Source: a virus. From it: 30,808 nucleotides of DNA. The stretch lies in IMG/VR virus record IMGVR_UViG_3300046810_000278, positions 1 to 30,808 of that record; one strand, given 5' to 3'. Positions 7,183-13,836 of this stretch are shown here, one piece after another. The number at the start of each line of letters is the position of its first letter. The stretch's first letter is position 1. Both the position numbers and the translations under genes were made by a program. The notes under the pieces were generated by a model. That model was not told where the DNA came from and did no database searches. It was given only the letters and a program-made list of their open reading frames with translations.

Positions 7183-7497
7183 TTACTCTTCGCAAGCATC
7201 GAGCTTCACCGCTTCACGGCGGCCACTACGGTATATATCTTGCGCCACGTTTTCACTCACCACGATTTCGTGGCGCGGATAACTCAGGAATGCCTGAAGT
7301 TCTTCGTCCGACATCAAGTCCATCTTCATGATGGCGATCTGCAAGACCTCGCTGATGATTGAAGTCTTGCCTCTGACGCAGATTCGCCCTATTGCCTGCT
7401 CGATACCCGGTCTGACCTTGTGCCGCAATTCCTTCTCGGCGACAAACTGGCGCTTTTGTGCAGCCTTCGCCGACCGTTCCTTTACTGATCTGGCCAT
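7183..7497 (-). CDS. Conserved phage hypothetical protein, possibly DNA-binding
   Basis: A 104-residue protein with a strongly basic N-terminal half (MARSVKERSAKAAQKRQFVAEK) followed by a strand-helix-helix-like stretch (ELRHKVRPGIEQAIG...ISEVLQIAIMKMDLM) and an acidic tail. The pattern is loosely like ribbon-helix-helix regulators. It belongs to the leftward operon; AGGTAGG precedes the ATG, and a perfect 6-bp hairpin (7520-7536) lies upstream of it. It converges with the cassette ending at 7157, leaving 25 bases between stops. Confidence 0.7.
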   Translation of the reverse strand: MARSVKERSAKAAQKRQFVAEKELRHKVRPGIEQAIGRICVRGKTSIISEVLQIAIMKMDLMSDEELQAFLSYPRHEIVVSENVAQDIYRSGRREAVKLDACEE

Positions 7498-7572
7498 GAC
7501 CTACCTCTTCAATTCCGCTGGCTGGCAAGTCCAGCCAGGTCTGTCGTTTGCGTTGTTGGGGTCTGGAACGTC

Positions 7573-8037
7573 TCACGCAGCTACCTTCACCTGATGCCAG
7601 GCGCCGGCGGCGTAGAACAGCTTCGCGGCTTCGGCTTCATCCATCGAAACCTCGTCCGGAATCGCGATCCAGCCTGATGCGACCAGATGGGCCGGGTTCG
7701 CGCTGTTGCGCAGCTCCAGGTAGTAATGCTCGATCGCATCGGTGAGGCGCTCGACCTTGTAGATGCCCTCCGGCGATATCTCGACCGACTTGATGTACTC
7801 GGCGCCTCGCTCGTCGCGACACATGGCGCCGATGTAGATCGTCCAGCGGTAGGAGAAATCGAAGATCGCGTTGGCGATCGCCAGACTGCGGATCTGCCGG
7901 CAGCTCTTCCAGTTCGCCATGATCTGGCTGCCGCTGGGATCGATGTTGACCACCGCGACGTGATTGGTGCGCAGCAGCGCCCGGCAGCTGCGTTCAGCTC
8001 GGGCGAAACCGTTGTTGGGTTTGCGTTTCGACTTCAT
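7573..8037 (-). CDS. Conserved phage hypothetical protein
   Basis: A 154-residue basic-to-neutral protein, MKSKRKPNNGFARAERSCRA..., without membrane segments or recognisable motif. The N-terminal 45 residues are basic; the rest mixes strands and helices (YRWTIYIGAMCRDERGAEYIKSVEISPEG...). The first 44 bases overlap the end of the upstream gene, consistent with coupled translation in the leftward operon just after the recombination genes. It may be an accessory of phage recombination, by location only. Confidence 0.7.
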   Translation of the reverse strand: MKSKRKPNNGFARAERSCRALLRTNHVAVVNIDPSGSQIMANWKSCRQIRSLAIANAIFDFSYRWTIYIGAMCRDERGAEYIKSVEISPEGIYKVERLTDAIEHYYLELRNSANPAHLVASGWIAIPDEVSMDEAEAAKLFYAAGAWHQVKVAA

Positions 8038-8275
8038 AGCGAGTCCGCCATTTTTCGCAGAGCTTTGCGGTCAGCCGCCGATATCGGTTCGGGCGCCGCT
8101 TGAGTACCGTTTCAGGGTCTACCCAATCGCGCCGCTCAGGCTTCGGCTTCATTCGAGCTGGCGGCAGCTCCTTAAAGCTGCTGCCGGGCCGACTCCAGAA
8201 GTCAGCTGTCGCCGCCGCGATCCGGTCAGACTCACCTTGTTTCGTTCGAACTGCGTTGAGATTCAGCCTGATCAT
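7994..8275 (-). CDS. Small basic phage protein
   Basis: A 93-residue, very basic protein (MIRLNLNAVRTKQGESDRIA... ending in Arg/Gln-rich RYEVETQTQQRFRPS). I start it at the ATG at 8275 rather than a TTG at 8281 because AGGAG lies 7 bases upstream. It starts 2 bases after the exonuclease stop and its end overlaps the next gene by 44 bases. High charge suggests nucleic-acid contact; no family recognised. Confidence 0.65.
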   Translation of the reverse strand: MIRLNLNAVRTKQGESDRIAAATADFWSRPGSSFKELPPARMKPKPERRDWVDPETVLKRRPNRYRRLTAKLCEKWRTRYEVETQTQQRFRPS

Positions 8276-8277
8276 GC

Positions 8278-8940
8278 TCAAGCTCCTAATCTATGGGCTT
8301 GTGCCCGTGCTTTGTCCGCGACCTCATCAACCATGCGATTCAGCTCCAGGTTGAATTGGACGAGCTCTCTGTGCAGGTTGGCGATGTAGTCTTCGTCGCG
8401 GTAAATCGTTTCGATATAGAGCTGACACTCCTCGTCTTGGCGGGAATCGAAGGACAGAAAGTCCCACCATTGCCTGCCCGTCACGAACATGCAGCCCTGA
8501 ATCTGCGGCATATGTTCCTCGGGCATGCCCTCCAGCCAAGTCCTGACGTGGATCGCCTCGTTGAAAGGACACTTTGACTCGGTGCCACCGTCATCGTTGA
8601 TCAGGCCGTCTGGCGAGCAGCCGAGCCAGTCATACTTCGGGTGAACGATGAATTCCGACGGCACGACAATGTTGCCGGTCAGCATCTCGTAGGCGTCCTG
8701 AGCCTTTTGCTCTTCTGTGTGACCCCACTTCATGGAAGCGCTGCTGACGTTGTGCTTGGACTTCTTTGCCAGTCGTTCGAAGCACAGCTCGCGCATGTAG
8801 GAGGTCCGCGCGCCCATCGGCTCGCGCTTCCCATGCTTGTCAGGTTTTCCCCAAGCCATTACGTCTTTGAAGCGGCTGGCTGTCACTCGACCGGATCGGT
8901 CTGAATGCCACTTTTCAGTACCTTGCAGTTCGGTTCTCAC
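8278..8940 (-). CDS. YqaJ-type phage recombination exonuclease
   Basis: A 220-residue alkaline exonuclease of the YqaJ/lambda-Exo superfamily, which degrades one strand of DNA ends to leave single strands for annealing. The PD-(D/E)xK core is visible: GRVTASRF (17-24), GHTEEQKAQDAYE with Glu77, GCSPDG with Asp111, ESK with Glu121 and Lys123, and the helix HMPQIQGCMFVTGRQWWDF. It starts with GTG, sharing one base with the RecT stop codon (TAGTG), so the exonuclease and annealase are made together, as in Red and RecET systems. Its length fits the family. Confidence 0.92.
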   Translation of the reverse strand: MRTELQGTEKWHSDRSGRVTASRFKDVMAWGKPDKHGKREPMGARTSYMRELCFERLAKKSKHNVSSASMKWGHTEEQKAQDAYEMLTGNIVVPSEFIVHPKYDWLGCSPDGLINDDGGTESKCPFNEAIHVRTWLEGMPEEHMPQIQGCMFVTGRQWWDFLSFDSRQDEECQLYIETIYRDEDYIANLHRELVQFNLELNRMVDEVADKARAQAHRLGA

Positions 8941-9923
8941 TACGTCGCATCCTCGACCTGCGACAGGTCTTCGACGGGGCCAGTCATGTCCGTGAAGTCA
9001 GCATCAACGATTGCCGCCATGCTCTTGAGTGCTTCATGACACTCCAAACCAATCGCCGCACGCTGCTTGGGCTTTAGAGCTGCCCAAGCCGCCGCATAGG
9101 CGTCGATGTCCTGCTGCTTCGCGACGACCAAAAGGTCTGCGAATACACCGTCGATTTCCGGTGAAGGGGATTTCGGGCCGAACGACACACCGGCAGCGGT
9201 ATTTGAGGCTTGCTTCGCAGGGGTGATATCGATTTCGCCACCGTAAGAGTCTTCGAACTCGTCGGGCGTGTAGACGCCAAGGATGACGTCAGGACAGAAG
9301 AGCCGGGCCCATTTTTTCGTAACCAGGTAGGCGATTTGTTGCTTTGGATCTTCCGCCCAAAGTGTCGAGTTCCGGGTACGAACCTGAGTGAGCAGAAGTT
9401 CTAGAGTGCGCGGTTCATCCTCGCCCTTGAACGTTGCCCAGACCTTGATCCCAAGCCCTTTCTCGTCGTCAAAGCTCCATCCCGGAACACGGTACTTCTT
9501 GAACTCGCCCGTGTCCTCGTCCTTCTTGGTTCGGCTGGTCACTTCGCGCATCTTTCCGATGACGTTTTCCCAAGTGCCGAACCACTCGAAGTTCAACCGT
9601 CCTTTGACTGGTGCTTTGGCGGTGATCACCGCGTTGACAAGCTGCGCCTCATAGCTGAGTGCACCACCGTTCACGATGAAAGTCTTCTGAGCAACCGCAA
9701 AGGGGTTCATTTGCCACTGCATTGCTTGCAGGACGACTGCCATGCAGTCGGCTTGATTGCCCTTCAAATGTTTGGGCACAGTCGTCACACCCTTCGACAT
9801 CATCATGGCGAGGTCGCTCATCGACTTCATGGTGCCTGGGTCGAGAATGAGTGCAGCTGCGTTGTGGGACGGGTCTTGGTAAGTAGCAAGGCCAGTCGCT
9901 GCTTGAGTATCTGAGTCGTTCAT
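8940..9923 (-). CDS. recT: RecT-family single-strand annealing protein
   Basis: A 327-residue RecT-type annealase that would bind single-stranded DNA and pair it with complementary strands during phage recombination and repair. Family features are AVVLQAMQWQMNPFAVAQKTFIVNGGALSYEAQLVNAVI (about 60-100), GIKVWATFKG, and the region WAEDPKQQIAYLVTKKWARLFCPDVILGVYTPDEFED (about 200-240), typical of RecT. The C-terminal 80 residues are variable and acidic. The ATG at 9923 follows GGAG and a hairpin (9936-9957); an upstream in-frame ATG at 9962 lacks a ribosome site. Confidence 0.94.
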   Translation of the reverse strand: MNDSDTQAATGLATYQDPSHNAAALILDPGTMKSMSDLAMMMSKGVTTVPKHLKGNQADCMAVVLQAMQWQMNPFAVAQKTFIVNGGALSYEAQLVNAVITAKAPVKGRLNFEWFGTWENVIGKMREVTSRTKKDEDTGEFKKYRVPGWSFDDEKGLGIKVWATFKGEDEPRTLELLLTQVRTRNSTLWAEDPKQQIAYLVTKKWARLFCPDVILGVYTPDEFEDSYGGEIDITPAKQASNTAAGVSFGPKSPSPEIDGVFADLLVVAKQQDIDAYAAAWAALKPKQRAAIGLECHEALKSMAAIVDADFTDMTGPVEDLSQVEDAT

Positions 9924-9977
9924 TGCGCTCTCCGTGGCCGACGATGAATTGCCAGCCTTCAAAAGGGAGGGGGAGGG

Positions 9978-11105
9978 TTAGAAGCGAATAGCGCGAAGCC
10001 AAGTCCGAGCGGTATCGATATTTACGTCGAATCCCAGCGCTACGACCTCGACGATGTCGTCAACCGGCGGAGCGGTTGTGGTCAGGTCGTCAGATTCTGG
10101 GGCGATCACGGCCTCGTTGAAGGGGACGACCTCGACCGCCTCGGTGTCTGTCGGCGCAGGCGCGGCAATGATTGGCGCCGGTGCGGCAGCTTGGGCGCGC
10201 AGACGTGCCAGTTCTTCCCGGTCACGCTGATTCTCCTCGTCCTTCAAACGCTGGGCGTCTTGATCACGCTGCAGTTGTTCGCGCTGCCGGTTGAGTTCTG
10301 CCTGCTGATCTGCAATACGCTGGCGATCTTCTGCTGCGATCCGTTGGCGTTCCTTCTCTGCGTTTTCATCGGCAATCCGTTGTTTCTCGCGCAGCGCTTC
10401 GAGTTCTTTCTGCTGAGCCGCCAACTTGGCGGCAGCTTCTTCTCGGTCAACAGCGGCTCTGTGCAGCGTTTCAAGCTGTTCAATAGCGTTGTCGCGCGCA
10501 ATCGTGCCTTCCGCTTCGAACTCGGCATATTCCTCAGGCAGGATCACCGACTCTTTGACGTTCTGCAGCACGCTGGCAACATCGGCAGCGCTACGGCTTG
10601 CGTATGCCGCAGCGACTGAGCTGAATCGGGTGATTTTTGCTCGGATAGCTTCGACGCGCTCAGCTTCGATGCGCTCGCGTTCGGCTTTAGCGTCTGCAAT
10701 GCGCTTTTCTTCGGCCTTGATGGCTTCGTCGACAGGCGCTTCAATCGCTAGAACTCGATCCTTCAGCGCCTCGCCAAACTCCTTTACTTGGTTGACGCGG
10801 GCTTGGGCTTCTTTGACCTTCTGCTGGTAAGGAACGAGTGCAGTTTTGGTGGTGTTTGCCAGGGCGTAGCGCACGTCGCGGATGTCGACGCGCACTTCCT
10901 TGGCGCTTGCCAGCCCCTCACTGGTCGAGCAGTCAACGACGAGCTTCGCGTAACTTGTTTCTAGCCGGACAATCTGCTCCTCATGCGGCCGATACTCCGC
11001 GATGTCGGTGACGGCAACTGCAGGAGCAACAGCGCTCTTTGTACTGCCGGTTTCACTTAGCTCGAGGTCGGCCGACACGGGGGCTTGTTTTGCATTTGCG
11101 GACAT
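9978..11105 (-). CDS. Coiled-coil phage protein (DUF1351-like)
   Basis: A 375-residue protein with a short disordered N-terminus, a helical segment (about 40-125) resembling DUF1351-type phage proteins found next to RecT genes, then a long highly charged coiled coil (about 125-300, repeats of EAERVEAIRAK and EKERQRIAAEDRQRIADQ type), an Ala/Pro linker and a small C-terminal domain. It is the gene immediately upstream of recT in the same operon, with AAGGA 6 bases before the ATG and a 7-bp hairpin (11117-11133) adjoining it. A role in recombination or replication is inferred from this constant neighbourhood. Confidence 0.8.
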   Translation of the reverse strand: MSANAKQAPVSADLELSETGSTKSAVAPAVAVTDIAEYRPHEEQIVRLETSYAKLVVDCSTSEGLASAKEVRVDIRDVRYALANTTKTALVPYQQKVKEAQARVNQVKEFGEALKDRVLAIEAPVDEAIKAEEKRIADAKAERERIEAERVEAIRAKITRFSSVAAAYASRSAADVASVLQNVKESVILPEEYAEFEAEGTIARDNAIEQLETLHRAAVDREEAAAKLAAQQKELEALREKQRIADENAEKERQRIAAEDRQRIADQQAELNRQREQLQRDQDAQRLKDEENQRDREELARLRAQAAAPAPIIAAPAPTDTEAVEVVPFNEAVIAPESDDLTTTAPPVDDIVEVVALGFDVNIDTARTWLRAIRF

Positions 11106-11148
11106 GACGATTCCTTGCCGCGCCTAGCGCAGCTTGTGGTGGTGATGT

Positions 11149-11265
11149 TTATTGAGTGACGTGATCGGCGAGGGCGCTGAGCAGCATCAGGAGGGTGAAA
11201 ACGCCGATGGCGGAGAACGAGCCGCGACGGATCAGAATGCGGCGGGCAAGTTGGCGGGATGTCAC
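11149..11265 (-). CDS. 38-residue membrane peptide with GTG start
   Basis: A 38-codon frame starting with GTG that overlaps the preceding stop as GTGA. The product has a basic N-terminus (MTSRQLARRILIRRG) and one membrane segment (FSAIGVFTLLMLLSALA). The chain of identical overlaps with four preceding genes makes it likely to be translated. Function unknown; lambda-type early regions often encode such small membrane peptides. Confidence 0.6.
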   Translation of the reverse strand: MTSRQLARRILIRRGSFSAIGVFTLLMLLSALADHVTQ

Positions 11266-11387
11266 CGGAACACCCTGTAGGCGGTCGAGTGCGGCACCTC
11301 GCAGATGCCAGACGAATCGCGCGCAGTGCTGTAAGCGGCCATCCCGGCAACGAGGACGGTAGCGAGAATCCAGTAGACGAGCTTCAT
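11262..11387 (-). CDS. 41-residue membrane peptide
   Basis: A 41-codon frame beginning MKLVYWILATVLVAGMAAYS, a signal-anchor-like membrane segment, then a short polar tail with one cysteine. Its ATG overlaps the preceding stop (ATGA) and its stop overlaps the next start (GTGA). Function unknown. Confidence 0.65.
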   Translation of the reverse strand: MKLVYWILATVLVAGMAAYSTARDSSGICEVPHSTAYRVFR

Positions 11388-11578
11388 GGCCGAGCCCTCA
11401 CAGCGATGCGTCCGCCTTTCATGGTGACCGACAGGCGCTGCGGGAGACTGGCGACCAGCTCATCAGGCTGGCGACCGATCACTTCGTTAAAGGGCAGACC
11501 GAAGCCGAGAATGGCGATGCGCCGCTCAATGTCGTCGAGCTGTTCATCAACCAGCGTTTTTACCGGTGGCGTTGTCAT
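11384..11578 (-). CDS. Small phage protein of unknown function
   Basis: A 64-residue soluble protein, MTTPPVKTLVDEQLDDIERR..., mixed helix and strand, ending in a basic tail. It is coupled by ATGA overlaps to the genes on both sides. Nothing identifies its role. Confidence 0.7.
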   Translation of the reverse strand: MTTPPVKTLVDEQLDDIERRIAILGFGLPFNEVIGRQPDELVASLPQRLSVTMKGGRIAVRARP

Positions 11579-11808
11579 GCTGCAGCTCCTTGCGTGATCG
11601 AAGCGTTGTAGGTGGCGTAGATCTGATCAATGCGCGCCCGGAAGCGCCGGTGTTCATCGTTATCGATGGCGCGAAGCAGGAAGGCGAGGGTGATTGCAGA
11701 TGTCGCGGCGGCGCTGGCGTTGGGCTGTCCGAGATCCTTGATCATGTTGTTGATCTCGCCCTCGATCCAGGTGATCGCCGTCTGGTGATCTCGCTGCTGA
11801 ACGTTCAT
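11575..11808 (-). CDS. Small helical phage protein
   Basis: A 77-residue helical protein, MNVQQRDHQTAITWIEGEIN..., with an Ala-rich hydrophobic helix (NASAAATSAITLAFLLRAI). I use the ATG at 11808, which overlaps the stop of the upstream gene as ATGA; a much longer upstream extension in this frame overlaps that gene and is not credible. Unknown function. Confidence 0.72.
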   Translation of the reverse strand: MNVQQRDHQTAITWIEGEINNMIKDLGQPNASAAATSAITLAFLLRAIDNDEHRRFRARIDQIYATYNASITQGAAA

Positions 11809-12041
11809 TTCAGCCCCCAGAATTCGCCATAAGCGACTACTGCTGCTGCAATTCGAGTGGCCCGCGCCTTGCGGTCGATCAACTCCTGCGCCGCCATTAA
11901 CTTCTGATGCTGATTGCGTTGGAATGCGGCAGCCTCGTAGTCGTGGAAGTCTTCGACCTTCGGCGCTTTCGGGCGCCCCCAGTCGTCGTAGCGCCTTTCC
12001 CACTCTCGGGCCTGCGCACTGTCTGCATAGCTGGTTGCCAT
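11805..12041 (-). CDS. Small phage protein, first of an overlapping chain
   Basis: A 78-residue charged helical protein, MATSYADSAQAREWERRYDD..., without membrane segments. GGAGG lies 6 bases before the ATG at 12041, the only strong ribosome site of the five-gene chain 12041 to 11149, so it probably drives translation of the whole group. A 6-bp hairpin (12081-12096) lies further upstream. Unknown function. Confidence 0.72.
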   Translation of the reverse strand: MATSYADSAQAREWERRYDDWGRPKAPKVEDFHDYEAAAFQRNQHQKLMAAQELIDRKARATRIAAAVVAYGEFWGLK

Positions 12042-12193
12042 GGTCGCCTCCGTGGTGGCAGGTGTTGATCCAACAAAAATCGGATGCACTCATCCGCTCC
12101 GCTGGTTGCCGTTGGGCGCGGAGGGGAGTGCATTCGGGATTGGTCGGGGAGATTGATGACTAGCTGCGCGGACTCATTGCGGTACGACACGCA

Positions 12194-12219
12194 GAAAAAA
12201 GCCCGCGAGGGAGGCGGGC
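12194..12219 (-). terminator. Intrinsic terminator, leftward
   Basis: GCCCGC (12201-12206) and GCGGGC (12214-12219) pair around a 7-base loop, with a T tract on the minus strand (complement of 12194-12200). It ends transcripts of the 12235-12663 gene and lies inside the leftward operon, so operon transcription must be antiterminated to reach recT and int. Confidence 0.85.
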
Positions 12220-12234
12220 TTCAAGAGGCAGTGT

Positions 12235-12663
12235 TCAGAGGCAGTCGGACTTGCCTATCTGAAACTCAACTATCGGTGAGCTGGTTGAATCCTTGTACAG
12301 AAGGTTAATGGAAAGACCCGTTCTCACGAATTGTCCTAGACCTTTTTCATTACAGAATGCAGTAACTGCAAGCGCTTTTGCGTCCTTGGTGAACTCATCG
12401 GTATCGATTTCGTCCTTCGCTACTTTTGTAAGTGTGTAAGAGATACGCATGACCTCATCGCCGTAGGACACCGAGTCGACGCGAGTTGAATCATCAGATG
12501 CTTTTCCGGACTGAACACTCATGATGAGCGCGAGACCTTTTAGCTGGCGCTCCCGCTCCTGCATTTTCTCTTCCGGAGCTGTCTTCGCATGCCATACCTG
12601 TACCAAGATAAAGAGCAAAGTCATTGCCGAGAAAAATATGATTATTCCGCGATTCTGTTTCAA
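12235..12663 (-). CDS. Signal-anchored protein of unknown function
   Basis: A 142-residue protein with an N-terminal membrane anchor (GIIIFFSAMTLLFILVQVW) and a soluble, presumably periplasmic part containing two cysteines (near 107 and 141) that could form a disulfide. The start is a TTG at 12663 without a clear ribosome site; the ATG of residue 14 would cut into the membrane segment. It is followed by its own terminator and is more A/T-rich than its neighbours, suggesting an independently acquired accessory gene within the leftward operon. Confidence 0.65.
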   Translation of the reverse strand: MKQNRGIIIFFSAMTLLFILVQVWHAKTAPEEKMQERERQLKGLALIMSVQSGKASDDSTRVDSVSYGDEVMRISYTLTKVAKDEIDTDEFTKDAKALAVTAFCNEKGLGQFVRTGLSINLLYKDSTSSPIVEFQIGKSDCL

Positions 12664-12669
12664 CTGAGA

Positions 12670-12885
12670 TTACCGTAGCAAAAGGCCATTACTTATTTGA
12701 CCATGCCCGCATGACCATCTCAAGTTACCAGAGCTGCCGGTTACGTCTCCGGCGCCGAGTTCCACGGCCGTGTTCAGTTCACCAGCGCTCGATGACAACC
12801 GATTCTGGGATTGATGCAGGTGGGCGGTTATAGGCCGCAGTTTCGCCCGCATCGGGGTGTGATCTGCATGACGTTTGCCTGACAT
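12670..12885 (-). CDS. Doubtful small ORF over an inverted repeat
   Basis: An open frame of 71 codons, MSGKRHADHTPMRAKLRPIT..., with GAGAG before the ATG, ending 6 bases before the next gene's TTG. The composition is basic and low in hydrophobic residues, and its 5' part is one arm of the inverted repeat 12848-12929. It may be real or chance. Confidence 0.3.
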   Translation of the reverse strand: MSGKRHADHTPMRAKLRPITAHLHQSQNRLSSSAGELNTAVELGAGDVTGSSGNLRWSCGHGQISNGLLLR

Positions 12886-12929
12886 TGCTCTCACGCAGCC
12901 AGACGGTACTCAGATCACACCCCGATGCG
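12848..12929. repeat. 19-bp perfect inverted repeat
   Basis: CGCATCGGGGTGTGATCTG (12848-12866) and its exact complement (12911-12929) are separated by 44 bases. It lies in the weakly coding stretch 12664-12982 and could form a long stem-loop in RNA from either strand. No transposase or T tract is near. Confidence 0.85.
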
Positions 12930-12982
12930 CTCTCATAGAAAGGATTGGGCAGTTAACGACAGGCTGTCGTGGCGCTGGTTGT

Positions 12983-13132
12983 TCAGACTGTCTGGCTGAT
13001 GGCGTCAACTACATCGTTGATTGAGTCAGGCGAATCAACAATTCCTTGGAGGTAGTCGAGCGCGCCACAAGCAGTAGCGATTATCAGAAGTTCTTTGAGG
13101 TCCTTCAGCGCTTGTTTCTGTTGCTCGGTCAT
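12983..13132 (-). CDS. 49-residue acidic helical protein
   Basis: A 49-codon protein starting MTEQQKQALKDLKELL and ending ...DVVDAISQTV, acidic and helical. GGAG lies 8 bases before the ATG, and a 7-bp hairpin (13158-13179) sits upstream of that, mirrored in the preceding gene's leader. Third gene of the PL transcript. Function unknown. Confidence 0.65.
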   Translation of the reverse strand: MTEQQKQALKDLKELLIIATACGALDYLQGIVDSPDSINDVVDAISQTV

Positions 13133-13157
13133 AGCTTTATCTCCGGTTGTTTTCCCA

Positions 13158-13434
13158 ATGCACCCATCACCAGGTGCATCAGTGAAAAGGCCCGGTCAGC
13201 CTTCGCAGCCCATTTGGTAGTAGCTTGCATGCTCAGCGCTGCAAAACGGCAGCTCTCGAGTACGAAGCACCTGACGATTGGTGTGCGGGTCGCGGGTTCG
13301 GTCGTGGATGTTGCGGCGCACCACCTGTTCGGCTGGCTTACCGCAGTACGTGCACTTCGTTTGCGTTGCTGCTGCTGCATCGGTCATCGTGTTGCCCTCC
13401 GTTGATTTCCAATGCCGCCTCATCGAAGCGGCAT
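13158..13434 (-). promoter_or_regulatory. Pair of similar leader hairpins before two small genes
   Basis: ATGCACC/GGTGCAT (13158-13164, 13173-13179) precedes the 13132 gene and ATGCCGC/GCGGCAT (13412-13418, 13428-13434) precedes the 13387 gene. On the minus strand both read ACTGATGC-stem-loop-GCATTGG, then an A-rich stretch, CAAC and GGAG. The shared flanks indicate duplication or shared regulation of translation. Confidence 0.6.
13196..13387 (-). CDS. Small zinc-binding protein
   Basis: A 63-residue protein with CTYC near residues 12-15 and a second half-site FCSAEHASYYQMGC at the C-terminus, a treble-clef or TRASH-like zinc-binding arrangement. I start it at the ATG at 13387 because GGAGGG lies 8 bases upstream. 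Second gene of the PL transcript, after the putative N-like gene. Small zinc proteins here usually act as regulators or host-takeover factors; the exact role is unknown. Confidence 0.75.
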   Translation of the reverse strand: MTDAAAATQTKCTYCGKPAEQVVRRNIHDRTRDPHTNRQVLRTRELPFCSAEHASYYQMGCEG

Positions 13435-13607
13435 CAGTAAATCTGTGGCGCCGTGACCCGCTTCTGGCGTCGGTCACTGGCTGAATCAAATTGTTCCTCC
13501 AGCCGCGGGCCTTTCGGCTTGTTCTCCCGCTGGATAACTGCTTTCGACGTTTTACGCTGCACGCCCGGGTCAGTTGCCAACCCTCTGAACCGTTGAGGCC
13601 GGTTCAT
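13434..13607 (-). CDS. Putative N-like antiterminator (57 residues, very basic)
   Basis: A 57-codon frame, MNRPQRFRGLATDPGVQRKT..., with about 14 Arg/Lys residues spread along it (QRFRG, VQRKTSK, NKPKGPR, SDRRQKR). AAGG sits 6 bases before the ATG. It is the first gene after PL, exactly where lambda carries N, and a nut-like site lies between it and the promoter. N proteins are small, arginine-rich, disordered and hardly conserved, so similarity searches usually miss them. The arginines are less clustered than in lambda N, so this remains a hypothesis; an unrelated basic protein or a chance frame is possible. Confidence 0.5.
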   Translation of the reverse strand: MNRPQRFRGLATDPGVQRKTSKAVIQRENKPKGPRLEEQFDSASDRRQKRVTAPQIY

Positions 13608-13625
13608 CGCTGCCTTCGAATCTGG

Positions 13626-13669
13626 GCCGGTGGTGATCCGGCAAGGTGGAGCGGTGGAGCTAAAGAGCG
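13626..13669 (-). promoter_or_regulatory. Nut-like site: boxA and stem-loop
   Basis: On the minus strand CGCTCTTTA (13669 to 13661) matches the boxA consensus bound by NusB-S10. Eighteen bases later GCCGG-7-CCGGC (13642 to 13626) can form a boxB-like stem-loop. It lies about 45 bases after the predicted PL start and before the N-like gene. The match is by eye. Confidence 0.5.
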
Positions 13670-13720
13670 GCGGGTCTGTTGAGGCCCTACGCAGTGGCGG
13701 TGTGTCGCTGCGATTGGTGA

Positions 13721-13749
13721 AATATAGGCACTCCCATATTTCGTGTCAA
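13721..13749 (-). promoter_or_regulatory. Leftward early promoter PL
   Basis: On the minus strand TTGACA (13749 to 13744), a 17-base spacer and TATATT (13726 to 13721): an almost consensus sigma-70 promoter. It faces the leftward operon 114 bases before the N-like gene. Two CI operators overlap it. Confidence 0.9.
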
Positions 13750-13763
13750 CGGGTATTCCCATA
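13723..13763. promoter_or_regulatory. Left operators OL1 and OL2
   Basis: Two sites of the form TAYGGG-N4-CCCRTA, each with five of six left-half matches: TATAGG-CACT-CCCATA (13723-13738), over the -10, and AACGGG-TATT-CCCATA (13748-13763), touching the -35. The same motif occurs three times between cI and cro. Starts are 25 bp apart, so a CI or Cro dimer on either would block PL. Confidence 0.8.
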
Positions 13764-13791
13764 AAATTTGTTTCGCCCGTATTTTTGGTCG

Positions 13792-13815
13792 AAAAAAAGC
13801 CCGCGCTTGGCGGGC
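13792..13815 (-). terminator. Intrinsic terminator after the superinfection-immunity gene
   Basis: GCCCGC (13799-13804) and GCGGGC (13810-13815) pair around a 5-base loop, with seven T on the minus strand. It isolates the cI-proximal transcript from PL. Confidence 0.88.
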
Positions 13816-13836
13816 TTCATACGACGCTGATGCCGT

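Noticed and set aside
13766-13781. A third left operator ending in CCCGTA
   Set aside because: Only one half-site matches; the other half and the spacing from OL2 do not fit.
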